From Acidiferrobacteraceae bacterium (GTDB lineage: Bacteria > Pseudomonadota > Gammaproteobacteria > Acidiferrobacterales > Acidiferrobacteraceae), in NCBI GenBank assembly GCA_027343725.1, contig DAHWKH010000117.1, forward strand, positions 1-12,085: DNA of 12,085 nt, given 5' to 3'. Positions 1 to 6,473 of the stretch are shown piece by piece. A program made the translations under genes and the position numbers. Below the pieces are notes generated by a model, which made no database searches, had not been told where the DNA came from, and worked only from the letters and a program-made list of their open reading frames with translations. Position 1 is the stretch's first letter, and every line of letters begins with the position of its first letter.

Positions 1-971
1 GTGACCCCGGTGACGTCATAGGCATAGCCGGCGCGCAGCTCGACGTGACGGCTCAAGCTGTAATGGATGCCGAAGCGGTAGGCATTGGCCGTGCGCCAAT
101 TGAACTGGCTGACAAGAATGGCCGAGCCGCCACCGACCGCGGGCGCGGGCGCGACCGCGATATTGGTGAAGCGATTCCAGCCGGTGCGGTTGAAGTCGAA
201 TTCGACGCCGATGCGTTTCGTGAGCGCATCGTGTACGCCGAGCGCGAGCTGCCACGGGAGGTGCAAAACGGTATCGACCGGCACGGCGCTGGTGCCGGGT
301 TGGGTCAGGTCGCCTTGGAGCGAGACGTTCGCGGCCGAGCGATAGTTCGCGCCGAGCGCGACCGAGCCGAGTTTGGCGAGCACGCTGATGTGGGCGCCGA
401 CATGGTCGCCGGAGCCGCTGACGGTCGCCGCCGGCGTTCCGAGGACGGTGCGATGGGCGTCGTAATAGTCGGCACCCAAGGCCACGGCCACGGGTCCGAA
501 GCGGTAGGAGAAGCTCGGGCTGACGTCAAAGAGCCGCAACTGGGTGTATGTGGGTGCCAGGCCGCCGGCCTGCGGGAAGGTTTGGGCCGGCCACGAAAGC
601 TGCAGGCCGTAGGGTGTGTTCACGCCGAAGCCGAAGCGCATGCGCGGCGCGATCTTGTGCATCCAAAAGAGGTTGGGCACCGTTTCCCAATGGGGGCCGA
701 CCGCGCTCACCATGCCGGAGCTTCCTTCGGGCGTCACCGCCGTGTGCGCGTCCAGGCCGATCAAGCCGAGGTCATAACCCCCTTTGTGAAAGGCCATGGC
801 CGCGGAATTGTAAGCGAGCGCCCCCATACTGGAGGGGTTCGCCACCAGGGCATCGGCCTCGCTCAAGCCCGCGACCGACAATTCCGGCAGCGCGAATCCG
901 GAGGCGTGCGCGACACCGACGCCCGCGATGATGAGGAGGGCGGCCTGTCCGAGACGGGATCGAGTTGGCAT
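1..971 (-). CDS. FadL/OmpP1-family outer-membrane transport protein, 3'-truncated by the window edge
   Basis: Reading the minus strand from ATG at 971 gives an open frame of 323 codons that leaves the window at base 1, so the C-terminus is missing; FadL proteins are usually a little over 400 residues. The start is supported by TAAGGAG about 8 nt upstream and by a signal peptide (MPTRSRLG, a hydrophobic stretch, cleavage likely after AHA at residue 23). The mature protein opens with SGFALPELSVAGLSEADA, and NPSSMGALAYNSAAM follows; this is the N-terminal hatch pattern of the FadL/Toluene_X family. Later parts show alternating aromatic and polar beta-strand patterns, as in GVEFDFNRTGW and VELRAGYAYD. 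FadL-family barrels pass hydrophobic compounds such as fatty acids or aromatics; the substrate here is unknown. It is divergent from another FadL-family gene but clearly different from it in sequence, so it is not part of the recent duplication. Confidence 0.9.
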   Translation of the reverse strand, partial: MPTRSRLGQAALLIIAGVGVAHASGFALPELSVAGLSEADALVANPSSMGALAYNSAAMAFHKGGYDLGLIGLDAHTAVTPEGSSGMVSAVGPHWETVPNLFWMHKIAPRMRFGFGVNTPYGLQLSWPAQTFPQAGGLAPTYTQLRLFDVSPSFSYRFGPVAVALGADYYDAHRTVLGTPAATVSGSGDHVGAHISVLAKLGSVALGANYRSAANVSLQGDLTQPGTSAVPVDTVLHLPWQLALGVHDALTKRIGVEFDFNRTGWNRFTNIAVAPAPAVGGGSAILVSQFNWRTANAYRFGIHYSLSRHVELRAGYAYDVTGV

Positions 972-988
972 ATAAGAATCTCCTTATA
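971..988 (-). promoter_or_regulatory. Hairpin overlapping the ribosome-binding site and start codon of the minus-strand FadL gene
   Basis: On the minus strand TATAAG and CTTATA form a 6-bp inverted repeat with loop GAGATT. The Shine-Dalgarno AAGGAGA is split between the 5' arm and the loop, and the 3' arm ends at the A of the ATG. The stem is almost all A-U pairs, so it would be weak and could act as a temperature- or occupancy-sensitive gate. That role is inference; the inverted repeat and its position are seen directly. Confidence 0.4.
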
Positions 989-991
989 GTG

Positions 992-1007
992 AGAATGAAA
1001 ACATTCT
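992..1007. promoter_or_regulatory. Perfect dyad AGAATG-N4-CATTCT, candidate operator
   Basis: A 6-bp perfect inverted repeat around AAAA lies 20 bp upstream of the minus-strand FadL start. On the minus strand a TAGAAT -10-like hexamer overlaps its upstream arm. An operator or a leader hairpin is possible. It does not match the FadR or PsrA operators I know, and resembles a Fur box only loosely. Confidence 0.35.
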
Positions 1008-1065
1008 AATCGCAGCCTCCGTTCGCGAAGCTGCCACCCCCCTTCCATCGCCTGCTCCTTGCATA

Positions 1066-1095
1066 TTGACAGGAAGATGACGCTTAGGGAATATT
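1066..1095 (+). promoter_or_regulatory. Sigma70-like promoter for the FadL-family gene at 1216
   Basis: A perfect -35 TTGACA (1066-1071) is followed after 18 bp by AATATT (1090-1095, four of six matches to TATAAT). The predicted transcript start is near 1102, giving a leader of about 114 nt. The same -35 hexamer lies at nearly the same distance upstream of the paralogue at 9012, which strengthens the call. Confidence 0.55.
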
Positions 1096-1112
1096 GTAGC
1101 GTCCGTTTGCGT

Positions 1113-1127
1113 CACGAGCACCTCGTG
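1113..1127 (+). promoter_or_regulatory. 5'-proximal stem-loop in the leader of the FadL-family gene at 1216
   Basis: CACGAG (1113-1118), loop CAC, CTCGTG (1122-1127) make a perfect 6-bp stem about 11 nt after the predicted transcript start. The paralogous leader has a stem-loop in the same place with a different sequence. Stem-loops near the 5' end stabilise outer-membrane-protein mRNAs such as E. coli ompA; a similar role here is inference. A second nested hairpin (GGACA 1165-1169 with TGTCC 1198-1202; CGGC 1171-1174 with GCCG 1181-1184) lies just before the ribosome-binding site. Confidence 0.4.
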
Positions 1128-1215
1128 CATGGATTCCAAAAGAGAAAACGATCATAACGATAACGGACAGCGGCCTGAACGCCGTACCTCAAGTTCTTGT
1201 CCACAGGAGGACATC

Positions 1216-2601
1216 ATGGTGAGAATGAAAAAATGGGCCCTGGCCTCGGCGGTGGCGGCGGCTTTGGCCTTGCCGGCCACGGCGCTCGCGACCACGGCCG
1301 GATATTTCCAATTGGGCTATAGCACAAAAAGCGATGGCATGGCCGGCGCGAGCGCCGCTCTTCCGCAGGACGCCATGAGCCAGGCGAGCAACCCGGCGGG
1401 CATCGCTTTCGTGGGCAACCGCTTGGATGTGGGGGTCGCGGGTTTCTGGCCGTTTCGTCATTACACGGTGACGGGTGCACCCACCCCCGATGCCATTGCG
1501 AGCAACGATAGTGCGATATCGACCAATGGTGACGGCGATATGTATTTGGCGCCCGGTAGCTATGGGAGCAGCACTAATTTCTTTCTGGTCCCGCATATCG
1601 GCTACACCCAGAGCCTGACCCGTAACAACTTCGTGGGTATCGCCGTGTACGGCAACGGCGGCATGGACACCAACTATCACTCACCGGCGGCAAGCGCGAC
1701 CACCGGTGCAGGAGGGCCGTATGGTGGCGGTCAGACGGGCGTCAATCTCGCGCAGCTCTTCATTCAGTTCACCTACGCGCGCCGCTTCCTGCGTCACGAT
1801 TCGGTGGGCTTGAGCCTCTTGGTCGCGCGCCAAACCTTCAGTGCCTATGGTTTGAGCGGGTTCGCGCCTTTTTCAACCAATCCTTTGGCCCTGTCGAACC
1901 GCGGTGACAGCGTCTCGGACGGCGTCGGCTTCAAGATCGGCGGCCAGTTCCGCGTCATGCCGGGGCTCGATCTCGGTGTCGCCTACTCGCCGCGCATGAC
2001 GATGTCGCGCTTCAAGTCCTACGCGGGCTTGTTCGCGGGCGGCGGGCGCTTCGATATTCCCGCGAACGGCGTGATCGGCTTGGCGTTCAAGCCGATGGCG
2101 GGACAGGTCCTGGCCTTCGACTTCCAGCGGATCTATTACGGCGATGTGCCGTCGATCGCGAATGCGGGGCCTGCAGCGCCGGATTCTGACGATTGCAGTG
2201 CTACGACGGGGTGTAACTTTACTGTCAACGATGCGGATGCCTTGGGGGCCCCGGGTGGCTGGGGTTTCGGCTGGCAGGACATCAGCGTCTACAAGCTCGG
2301 CTATCAGCTGGCGCTCATGCGCGGGACCCAGGTGCGTCTGGGCTTTGCCTATAACACGCAACCGGTGCAGCCCTCGCAGGTGCTCTTCAATATCCTGGCC
2401 CCGGGCGTTATCCAGCGCCATGTCACGGTCGGCTTCACCACCCGCGTCGCGCACCATCAGAACGTGAGCGTCGCGGCCATGTACGGCCTGCCGCAGTCGG
2501 TGACCGGCCCGAACCCGCTTGGGACGGGTGATGGTCCCCAGACCATCAAGATCAGCATGCACGAGTACCAGCTCGAGGCGCAGTGGGGCTGGAAGTTCTA
2601 A
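1216..2601 (+). CDS. FadL/OmpP1-family outer-membrane protein (paralogue A)
   Basis: A 461-residue outer-membrane barrel of the FadL/Toluene_X family. ATG at 1216 is chosen because AGGAGG lies at 1205-1210 with 5-nt spacing, and translation then begins with a clean 25-residue signal peptide (MVRMKKWALA to ATALA). The paralogue at 9012 has the same spacing and the same signal-peptide length; the in-frame ATG at 1129 would bury this signal. The mature N-terminus TTAGYFQLGYS and the NPAG motif at residues 59-62 match the FadL hatch, and the chain ends in WGWKF with the terminal Phe typical of barrel proteins. Against its paralogue it has three longer segments (roughly residues 83-115, 158-173 and 317-345), probably surface loops. 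The last contains its only two cysteines, C327 and C333. It probably carries hydrophobic substrates across the outer membrane; the substrate is unknown. It has its own promoter and terminator. Confidence 0.93.
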   Translation: MVRMKKWALASAVAAALALPATALATTAGYFQLGYSTKSDGMAGASAALPQDAMSQASNPAGIAFVGNRLDVGVAGFWPFRHYTVTGAPTPDAIASNDSAISTNGDGDMYLAPGSYGSSTNFFLVPHIGYTQSLTRNNFVGIAVYGNGGMDTNYHSPAASATTGAGGPYGGGQTGVNLAQLFIQFTYARRFLRHDSVGLSLLVARQTFSAYGLSGFAPFSTNPLALSNRGDSVSDGVGFKIGGQFRVMPGLDLGVAYSPRMTMSRFKSYAGLFAGGGRFDIPANGVIGLAFKPMAGQVLAFDFQRIYYGDVPSIANAGPAAPDSDDCSATTGCNFTVNDADALGAPGGWGFGWQDISVYKLGYQLALMRGTQVRLGFAYNTQPVQPSQVLFNILAPGVIQRHVTVGFTTRVAHHQNVSVAAMYGLPQSVTGPNPLGTGDGPQTIKISMHEYQLEAQWGWKF

Positions 2602-2631
2602 ACGTACGGGGATGTTTTCCCGCACGGGGTA

Positions 2632-2658
2632 AAGAAGGGGGCCCTTGGCCCCCTTTTT
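2632..2658 (+). terminator. Intrinsic terminator after FadL paralogue A
   Basis: AAGGGGGCC (2635-2643), loop CTT, GGCCCCCTT (2647-2655) form a perfect 9-bp stem that runs into a T tract (2654-2658). Pairing can extend outward through the flanking A and T residues. It lies 31 bp after the stop codon and 30 bp before the next gene. Confidence 0.92.
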
Positions 2659-2687
2659 GATCCGCTATCTTTTAAAGGAGTGATGCT

Positions 2688-3596
2688 ATGAAGAGACAAC
2701 AGTGGCTGACGGGCGCGCTCGTGCTCGGGCTCACGCTCAGCACGGCGGCCGTTGCGGCGCGCGTGCGTTACAAACCCTTTGTTCTAGGGCACATCGTGAC
2801 CAAGGGGTCGATGTCGCAGGTGGTGATGAATACGCGCAAGGCGCTCACGACCCACGGCTTCCGGGTGGTCGGGGGTTACACGCCCTTCGCCAACACCACG
2901 ATTCTGTGTGCGACCGATCCCGAACTCCTGAATGCCGCGGCCCACGCCAAGTTCGGCGGCTTCGGCGCGGTCGAGCGCGTTTCGCTGACGAAGGTCCACG
3001 GGAACTGGCAGGTCTCCTACGTCAATCCCGCCTACACGGCGGTGGCCTATGGCCTCGGCCCGCTGCCGAAGACCGTGGCCGCGTTGAAGGCGGCTTTGGG
3101 GGCCCAGAAGACCTTCGGATCCCGCCGCGGCCTCACCCGGGGTGAGTTGAAGCCGGGGAATTACCATTACGCGCTCTTCATGCCGTATTTCGACAACGTC
3201 GACCGCATCCGCAAGTTCCCGAACCACATGGCGGCCGTGAATACCATTCATGCGAACCTCATGAAGCACGTCGGGACCTCGAGCTTCGTGTATCAGGTGA
3301 ACGTGCCGGGGGCGCCGAAGCCGACGACGGTGTTCGGTGTCGGCATCAAGAGCGGCAAGGGCGGGGATCATCACATCCTGCACATCATCGACGATCATAC
3401 CGACAAGGGCTATGCCTACCTGCCTTACGAGATGATGGTGATGGGCCGGCGCGTGATCGCCCTGCGTCCGCGTTATCGCATCGCGGTGAACTTCCCCGAC
3501 ACCTCGATGATGGGATCGCACGGGTTCATGAACATCATGAGCGCCCCGCCTGCGATTCGCAAAGTCCTGCGCGAGGTCGCGGGCCGCAAGGGTTGA
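2688..3596 (+). CDS. Secreted DUF302-like protein
   Basis: 302 residues. The start is clear: AAAGGAG ends 7 nt before ATG 2688. Residues 1-23 form a signal peptide (MKRQQWLTG, a hydrophobic core, cleavage near AAVA), so the product is periplasmic or outer-membrane associated. The region around residues 40-140 has the pattern of the DUF302 (TT1751-like) fold: a helix MSQVVMNTRKALTTHGF, a TTILCATDPEL segment where DUF302 proteins often have a C-N-P-like motif, and WQVSYVNPAY at the end. The C-terminal half (HHILHIIDDHTDKGYAYLPYE, then MSAPPAIRKVLREVAG) may be a second, more diverged copy of the fold. No catalytic motif is recognised. It sits between two terminators, so it is probably transcribed alone, with no obvious promoter seen in the short upstream gap. 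The gene call is secure; the family is tentative. Confidence 0.85.
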   Translation: MKRQQWLTGALVLGLTLSTAAVAARVRYKPFVLGHIVTKGSMSQVVMNTRKALTTHGFRVVGGYTPFANTTILCATDPELLNAAAHAKFGGFGAVERVSLTKVHGNWQVSYVNPAYTAVAYGLGPLPKTVAALKAALGAQKTFGSRRGLTRGELKPGNYHYALFMPYFDNVDRIRKFPNHMAAVNTIHANLMKHVGTSSFVYQVNVPGAPKPTTVFGVGIKSGKGGDHHILHIIDDHTDKGYAYLPYEMMVMGRRVIALRPRYRIAVNFPDTSMMGSHGFMNIMSAPPAIRKVLREVAGRKG

Positions 3597-3603
3597 TGGA
3601 TAG

Positions 3604-3629
3604 GCGGCAGGCCTTACGCCTGCCGCTTT
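3604..3629 (+). terminator. Terminator hairpin after the DUF302-like gene
   Basis: GCGGCAGGC (3604-3612), loop CTTAC, GCCTGCCGC (3618-3626) form a perfect 9-bp GC-rich stem starting 8 bp after the stop codon. The T tract is short (TTT, then CCCT), so termination may be partial. Confidence 0.75.
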
Positions 3630-3649
3630 CCCTCCAGGGCGTCCCGGCC

Positions 3650-3655
3650 TAGAAT
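3650..3655 (+). promoter_or_regulatory. Possible -10 element for the 3683/4084 gene pair
   Basis: TAGAAT matches TATAAT at five of six positions and lies 27 bp before the ATG at 3683, just after the terminator hairpin. The -35 region 17 bp upstream (TTTCCC) is poor, so the promoter is only plausible. Confidence 0.3.
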
Positions 3656-3682
3656 AGACCTTTTCTGCCGCGGGGCGCCGTC

Positions 3683-4084
3683 ATGAAGTCGATCAAGCTG
3701 ACCGATCTCGGCCAGGTCAAGAACGAACTCAACAAGTATCGCAAGGGCAAGAAGCTCGAGATCCGCCAGTTCAACCAGGCCGCACGCCTCGCTTGGCTTG
3801 GCAAGGTCACGATGATGCCGCTCGACCCGGAGGACCCCGAGGTCGCGGCCTATCTCATCTATATCGATTTTCCCGACGGCTTGAGCGCGAGGCTCGTGAA
3901 CGCGGACGAGGACCTGGTCGGGCGGATCTTCATCCTGGACGGCGAGCAGGGCGGGTTTCTGGCGGAGATCGTCGAGCAGGGGGTGCGCGAACGCGCCGCC
4001 CTTTACGAGGATCTGGACCGGCGGGACTTTTATTTCGATAAGTTCTATAGCCCGGGGTCGGACGAGGAGGAGAGCGGGGCCTGA
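3683..4084 (+). CDS. Hypothetical small protein, first gene of a coupled pair
   Basis: 133 residues, not recognised. The N-terminus is strongly basic and probably helical (MKSIKLTDLGQVKNELNKYR, then KGKKLEIRQFNQAARLAWLG). The middle looks beta-rich (AYLIYIDFPDG, then VGRIFILDGEQGGFLAEIV), and the tail is acidic (SDEEESGA). There is no signal peptide or membrane segment, so it should be cytoplasmic. The codon pattern is like that of the neighbouring genes. The stop overlaps the next start as TGATG, which implies coupled translation and a shared role with the degenerate receiver-like protein downstream. The ribosome-binding site is weak (only GGGG some 7 nt upstream). The real-gene call rests on frame length, coupling and coherent protein composition; no function is proposed. 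Confidence 0.8.
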   Translation: MKSIKLTDLGQVKNELNKYRKGKKLEIRQFNQAARLAWLGKVTMMPLDPEDPEVAAYLIYIDFPDGLSARLVNADEDLVGRIFILDGEQGGFLAEIVEQGVRERAALYEDLDRRDFYFDKFYSPGSDEEESGA

Positions 4085-4467
4085 TGGCGGAGCCGACGAT
4101 TGCCGGGCGGCTTGCGCGTCGCTTCGTGTTGATGACCACGGACGAGGCGGTGCGCGCAGCGCTCGCAGCCGAGGTGCCGCCGGATTGGGAGATGGTTTCG
4201 GTGACGTCTCTCGACGATCTCGGGGCGTGGAACGAGATCCTGCTCTATCGCTTTTTGATCATCGATCTCGACGAGACCGAGGCCTTCGACCCGATCGACG
4301 TCGTGCGCATGTTGCGCATGGAGTATCTGTTGCAGATCGCGGTGTTCTGCTTCGGCGGTGATCGTGACATTCAGGACGAGATGCGCATGTCACGCGCTGA
4401 CCGCTTTTACACCCGCGATCAGATCGTGACCGTTTTGCCGCAATTTCTCGCTCAGTACGCCTGGTGA
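4084..4467 (+). CDS. Degenerate receiver-like (response-regulator fold) protein
   Basis: 127 residues. The strand and helix order matches a CheY-like receiver domain: RRFVLMTTDEAVRAAL (beta1-alpha1), WEMVSVTSLDDL (beta2), FLIIDLDE at residues 57-64 (beta3, with D61 or D63 at the phospho-acceptor place), AVFCFGG at 86-92 (beta4) and DRFYTRDQ from residue 106 (beta5). The usual acidic pair after beta1 is replaced by TTD, the Thr/Ser after beta4 by FGG, and the invariant Lys after beta5 is absent (T110/R111). It is therefore probably not a normal phosphorylation switch and may act as a protein-protein module. It is translationally coupled to the gene before it (TGATG) and ends 1 bp before a convergent gene. 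The receiver assignment is by eye and moderately confident; the gene itself is secure. Confidence 0.8.
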   Translation: MAEPTIAGRLARRFVLMTTDEAVRAALAAEVPPDWEMVSVTSLDDLGAWNEILLYRFLIIDLDETEAFDPIDVVRMLRMEYLLQIAVFCFGGDRDIQDEMRMSRADRFYTRDQIVTVLPQFLAQYAW

Positions 4468-4468
4468 G

Positions 4469-4795
4469 CTAGCCGATCCACTCGTGGTCCATGACGTCCA
4501 GGCGCAGCTCCTGGCGGAACGACTGTCCCCCGTTTTCGATAATGAGGGCCGCGATGCGGCTGCCGGGGCTGTCGAAGGCCACTTCACAGGTGAAGGTATC
4601 GGGCAGGGTGATCTGCTGGTCGCAGCGCGCCTTGCTCTCGCCGTCGATGATGACCTGGGCCCGGGCGCGCCCCTCGCCGTCCAGAAGCGCCTGAATGCGG
4701 AAGGGCTTCCGCGGGACCCGGCGATAGATCTGCGGGTCGCGGTTGGGGTTGTAGGCGAGGTTGTTGAGGCGCACCAGTTTCACGAGCTTCTTCAT
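4469..4795 (-). CDS. Hypothetical small basic protein
   Basis: 108 residues from ATG 4795, with GGGAG 4-5 nt upstream. Not recognised. The N-terminus is basic with no hydrophobic signal segment (MKKLVKLVRLNNLAYNPNRD), then alternating short strands follow (FRIQALLDGEGRARAQVIID, FTCEVAFDS, IAALIIENGG, FRQELRLDVMD), suggesting a small all-beta, possibly Ig-like, cytoplasmic protein. It has one pair of cysteines, C58 and C69. The stop codon is 1 bp from the stop of the convergent receiver-like gene, with no terminator between them, so the two transcripts should overlap. It is divergent from the 4882 operon across 86 bp. Codon third positions and charge pattern support a real gene; function unknown. 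Confidence 0.7.
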   Translation of the reverse strand: MKKLVKLVRLNNLAYNPNRDPQIYRRVPRKPFRIQALLDGEGRARAQVIIDGESKARCDQQITLPDTFTCEVAFDSPGSRIAALIIENGGQSFRQELRLDVMDHEWIG

Positions 4796-4827
4796 GGGTC
4801 TCCCGGACGCCGCCAGGGCTTGGGCGG

Positions 4828-4836
4828 TGTGATAAG
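4828..4836 (+). promoter_or_regulatory. Possible extended -10 element for the 4882-7621 operon
   Basis: TG-T-GATAAG is an extended -10-like element (GATAAG matches four of six of TATAAT). It would start transcription near 4843, giving a leader of about 39 nt to ATG 4882. No good -35 is visible, so confidence is low. Confidence 0.25.
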
Positions 4837-4881
4837 ATGGGCGGATTCTACGGGCAAACGGACGGGAGGTCCAGAGCGCTC

Positions 4882-5283
4882 ATGGCGTCCGATTGGGAAG
4901 CAACCATCCAGGCAGTGGACGAGGAGATCCGGGGTCTCGAGGCGGGTCTTGCCGCCGGGGCGCTGGCGCTCGCGCCGACCGTGGACCAGGCCCTGGACCT
5001 CGCCAATCGCCTCATGCGGGCCTTTGCCGAGGCCGTGGGGCGCGACGTGGGCCCGGATCAGGACCCGCTCGAGGTGTTCAAGGCCTTCGTCAAGGGCGAC
5101 CCGTCGCTGACCGCGATTCGCGACAACGTGCGCGAACTCGTCTATTACCGCAACTGCCTGGCCGCCGGCCGCGAGGACGCCCTGCCGGTGAATCCCACCG
5201 CCATGGCGGTCCGCACCATCCGCCATATCGCCCTCTATCTGCGCACGCGCGCCCTCAAAGAGCCGGGATTGCACGCGACATGA
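4882..5283 (+). CDS. Hypothetical helical protein, first gene of the deacetylase operon
   Basis: 133 residues from ATG 4882, not recognised. An in-frame ATG at 4837 would add 15 residues, but it lacks a ribosome-binding site and lies at the end of a possible -10, whereas GGGAGG sits 12 nt before 4882; the start is therefore moderately sure. The product looks entirely alpha-helical and cytoplasmic: an acidic N-terminal helix (WEATIQAVDEEIRGLEAG), a central helix (VDQALDLANRLMRAFAEAVG) and a basic C-terminal half (AIRDNVRELVYYRNCLAAG, then AVRTIRHIALYLRTRALK). The stop overlaps the next start as ATGA, so it is co-translated with the deacetylase-family protein and may be an accessory or regulatory subunit for it (inference from context only). 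Confidence 0.75.
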   Translation: MASDWEATIQAVDEEIRGLEAGLAAGALALAPTVDQALDLANRLMRAFAEAVGRDVGPDQDPLEVFKAFVKGDPSLTAIRDNVRELVYYRNCLAAGREDALPVNPTAMAVRTIRHIALYLRTRALKEPGLHAT

Positions 5284-6473
5284 CGGGAGAGAGTCTCCCG
5301 GTCTCGGGTGACCCCCGAGCGACGCGCCCGGCGGTCTTCGTGGGGGCCGCGCACTACCGGCGCCCGAGTTACGGCCACAATCATCCACTCGCGATCCCGC
5401 GCGTGGCGCTCGCCTTCGATGTCATCAAGGCCTACAACGCGCTGACGGCCGCTGAGTTCGTGCGCTCGCGGGCGGCGAGCGTCGCCGAACTGACGGCCTT
5501 TCATACGCGCGCTTACGTCGATGCGGTCAAGCGCAGCGAGGCCTTCGGGCGCGTGCGCGCGCAGGACCGCGCCCGCCATCAGCTCGGGACCCTCGAAAAC
5601 CCCTATTTCCCCGGGCTGTTCTACACCCCGGCGCTGGCGACCGGGGGCAGCCTGCTCGCCGCCGAGGCGGTACTCGCCGGGCGCCATGCCTTCAGTCCCG
5701 CGGGCGGCATGCACCATGCCGCCCCCGATCAGGCGCGCGGGTTTTGTTATTTCAATGATGTGGTGCTCGCGATTCTGCGCCTGCGCGAGGCGGGCCTTCG
5801 GGTCTTATATCTCGACATCGATGCCCATCACGGCGACGGGGTCGAGGCCGCGTTCTGGGAGGATACGCGCGTCATGACGGTGTCGCTGCACATGGACACG
5901 GCCTATGCCTATCCCTTTCAGGGCGGCGCGCTCACCGACGAGGGCGGCCCATCGGCGCGGGGTTTTGCGCTCAATGTCCCCTTGCCGCGCGCGATCCACG
6001 ACGCCGAGTATCGCGTGGTCTTCGAGGCCTTGTGGGAGCCCATCGTTCAGCGTTTTCGGCCCGATGCCGTGGTCCTGCAGACCGGGACCGACGCCCTCTG
6101 GGCCGACCCCCTCGGGCGCTTTTGTCTGTCGACGTCGGGATTCCTCGGCATCGTGGAACGCGTGATCGCGACCGGCCTTCCGGTGCTGGCGACGGGCGGC
6201 GGCGGCTATCACCCGCTGGTGCTCGCGCGCGCCTGGACCGGTGTCTGGGCCTTGCTGTCGGGCCGCGTGCTGCCCGTCGCCCTGCCGCCCGAGGCCAGCG
6301 CGGCCTTGCGCGCGGTGGGCTGGGGCGAGGACGAGGACGAGCCGTATTACGAGGGGCTTTTCACGAGCCGCCTGGAACCGCGGGAGGAGCGCCCCGTGCG
6401 CCCCGAGATCCACGCCCTGGCGCGCGCCGTTAGCCGGCACGTCCAGGGGGCGAGGCGGGCGTGGGCCTCTTGA
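5280..6473 (+). CDS. Histone deacetylase / AcuC-family zinc amidohydrolase
   Basis: 397 residues. ATG 5280 is fixed by the ATGA overlap with the gene before it. This is the arginase-like deacetylase fold shared by histone deacetylases, AcuC and acetylpolyamine amidohydrolases, which remove acetyl groups from lysine side chains or polyamines. All active-site landmarks are present: NHPLAIPRV near the N-terminus, GGMHHA with the catalytic pair H145-H146, GFCYFND after it, DIDAHHGDG with likely zinc ligands D181 and H183, QTGTD with zinc ligand D271, and GGGGY with the transition-state tyrosine Y310. It should therefore be an active cytoplasmic enzyme. Bacterial relatives include AcuC, which acts on acetyl-CoA synthetase, but no such gene is in view and the substrate cannot be assigned. 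The next gene starts inside its 3' end, so the three genes form one operon. Confidence 0.93.
   Translation: MTGESLPVSGDPRATRPAVFVGAAHYRRPSYGHNHPLAIPRVALAFDVIKAYNALTAAEFVRSRAASVAELTAFHTRAYVDAVKRSEAFGRVRAQDRARHQLGTLENPYFPGLFYTPALATGGSLLAAEAVLAGRHAFSPAGGMHHAAPDQARGFCYFNDVVLAILRLREAGLRVLYLDIDAHHGDGVEAAFWEDTRVMTVSLHMDTAYAYPFQGGALTDEGGPSARGFALNVPLPRAIHDAEYRVVFEALWEPIVQRFRPDAVVLQTGTDALWADPLGRFCLSTSGFLGIVERVIATGLPVLATGGGGYHPLVLARAWTGVWALLSGRVLPVALPPEASAALRAVGWGEDEDEPYYEGLFTSRLEPREERPVRPEIHALARAVSRHVQGARRAWAS

Larger units (their letters stand above)
972..1215. other. Divergent intergenic region between two FadL-family genes
   Basis: This 244-bp spacer carries control signals for both directions. Toward the minus strand there are the AGAATG dyad and the start-site hairpin. 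Toward the plus strand there are a TTGACA promoter and a long leader of about 114 nt. An in-frame ATG at 1129 could extend the plus-strand gene, but the extension is charged and would precede a normal signal peptide, so it is treated as leader. No convincing small gene is seen. Confidence 0.7.

Noticed and set aside
45..989. Plus-strand open frame of 314 codons
   Set aside because: It is the antisense shadow of the minus-strand FadL gene, whose product has a signal peptide and FadL motifs; the plus-strand product is rich in Arg, Gly and Ala and lacks any recognisable feature.
1129..1215. N-terminal extension of FadL paralogue A
   Set aside because: The 29 added residues are charged and precede a complete signal peptide; the strong ribosome-binding site and the paralogue both support ATG 1216.
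4893..5279. Upstream extension of the deacetylase frame
   Set aside because: It overlaps the coupled small gene; homology-like content begins after ATG 5280, which sits at an ATGA junction.
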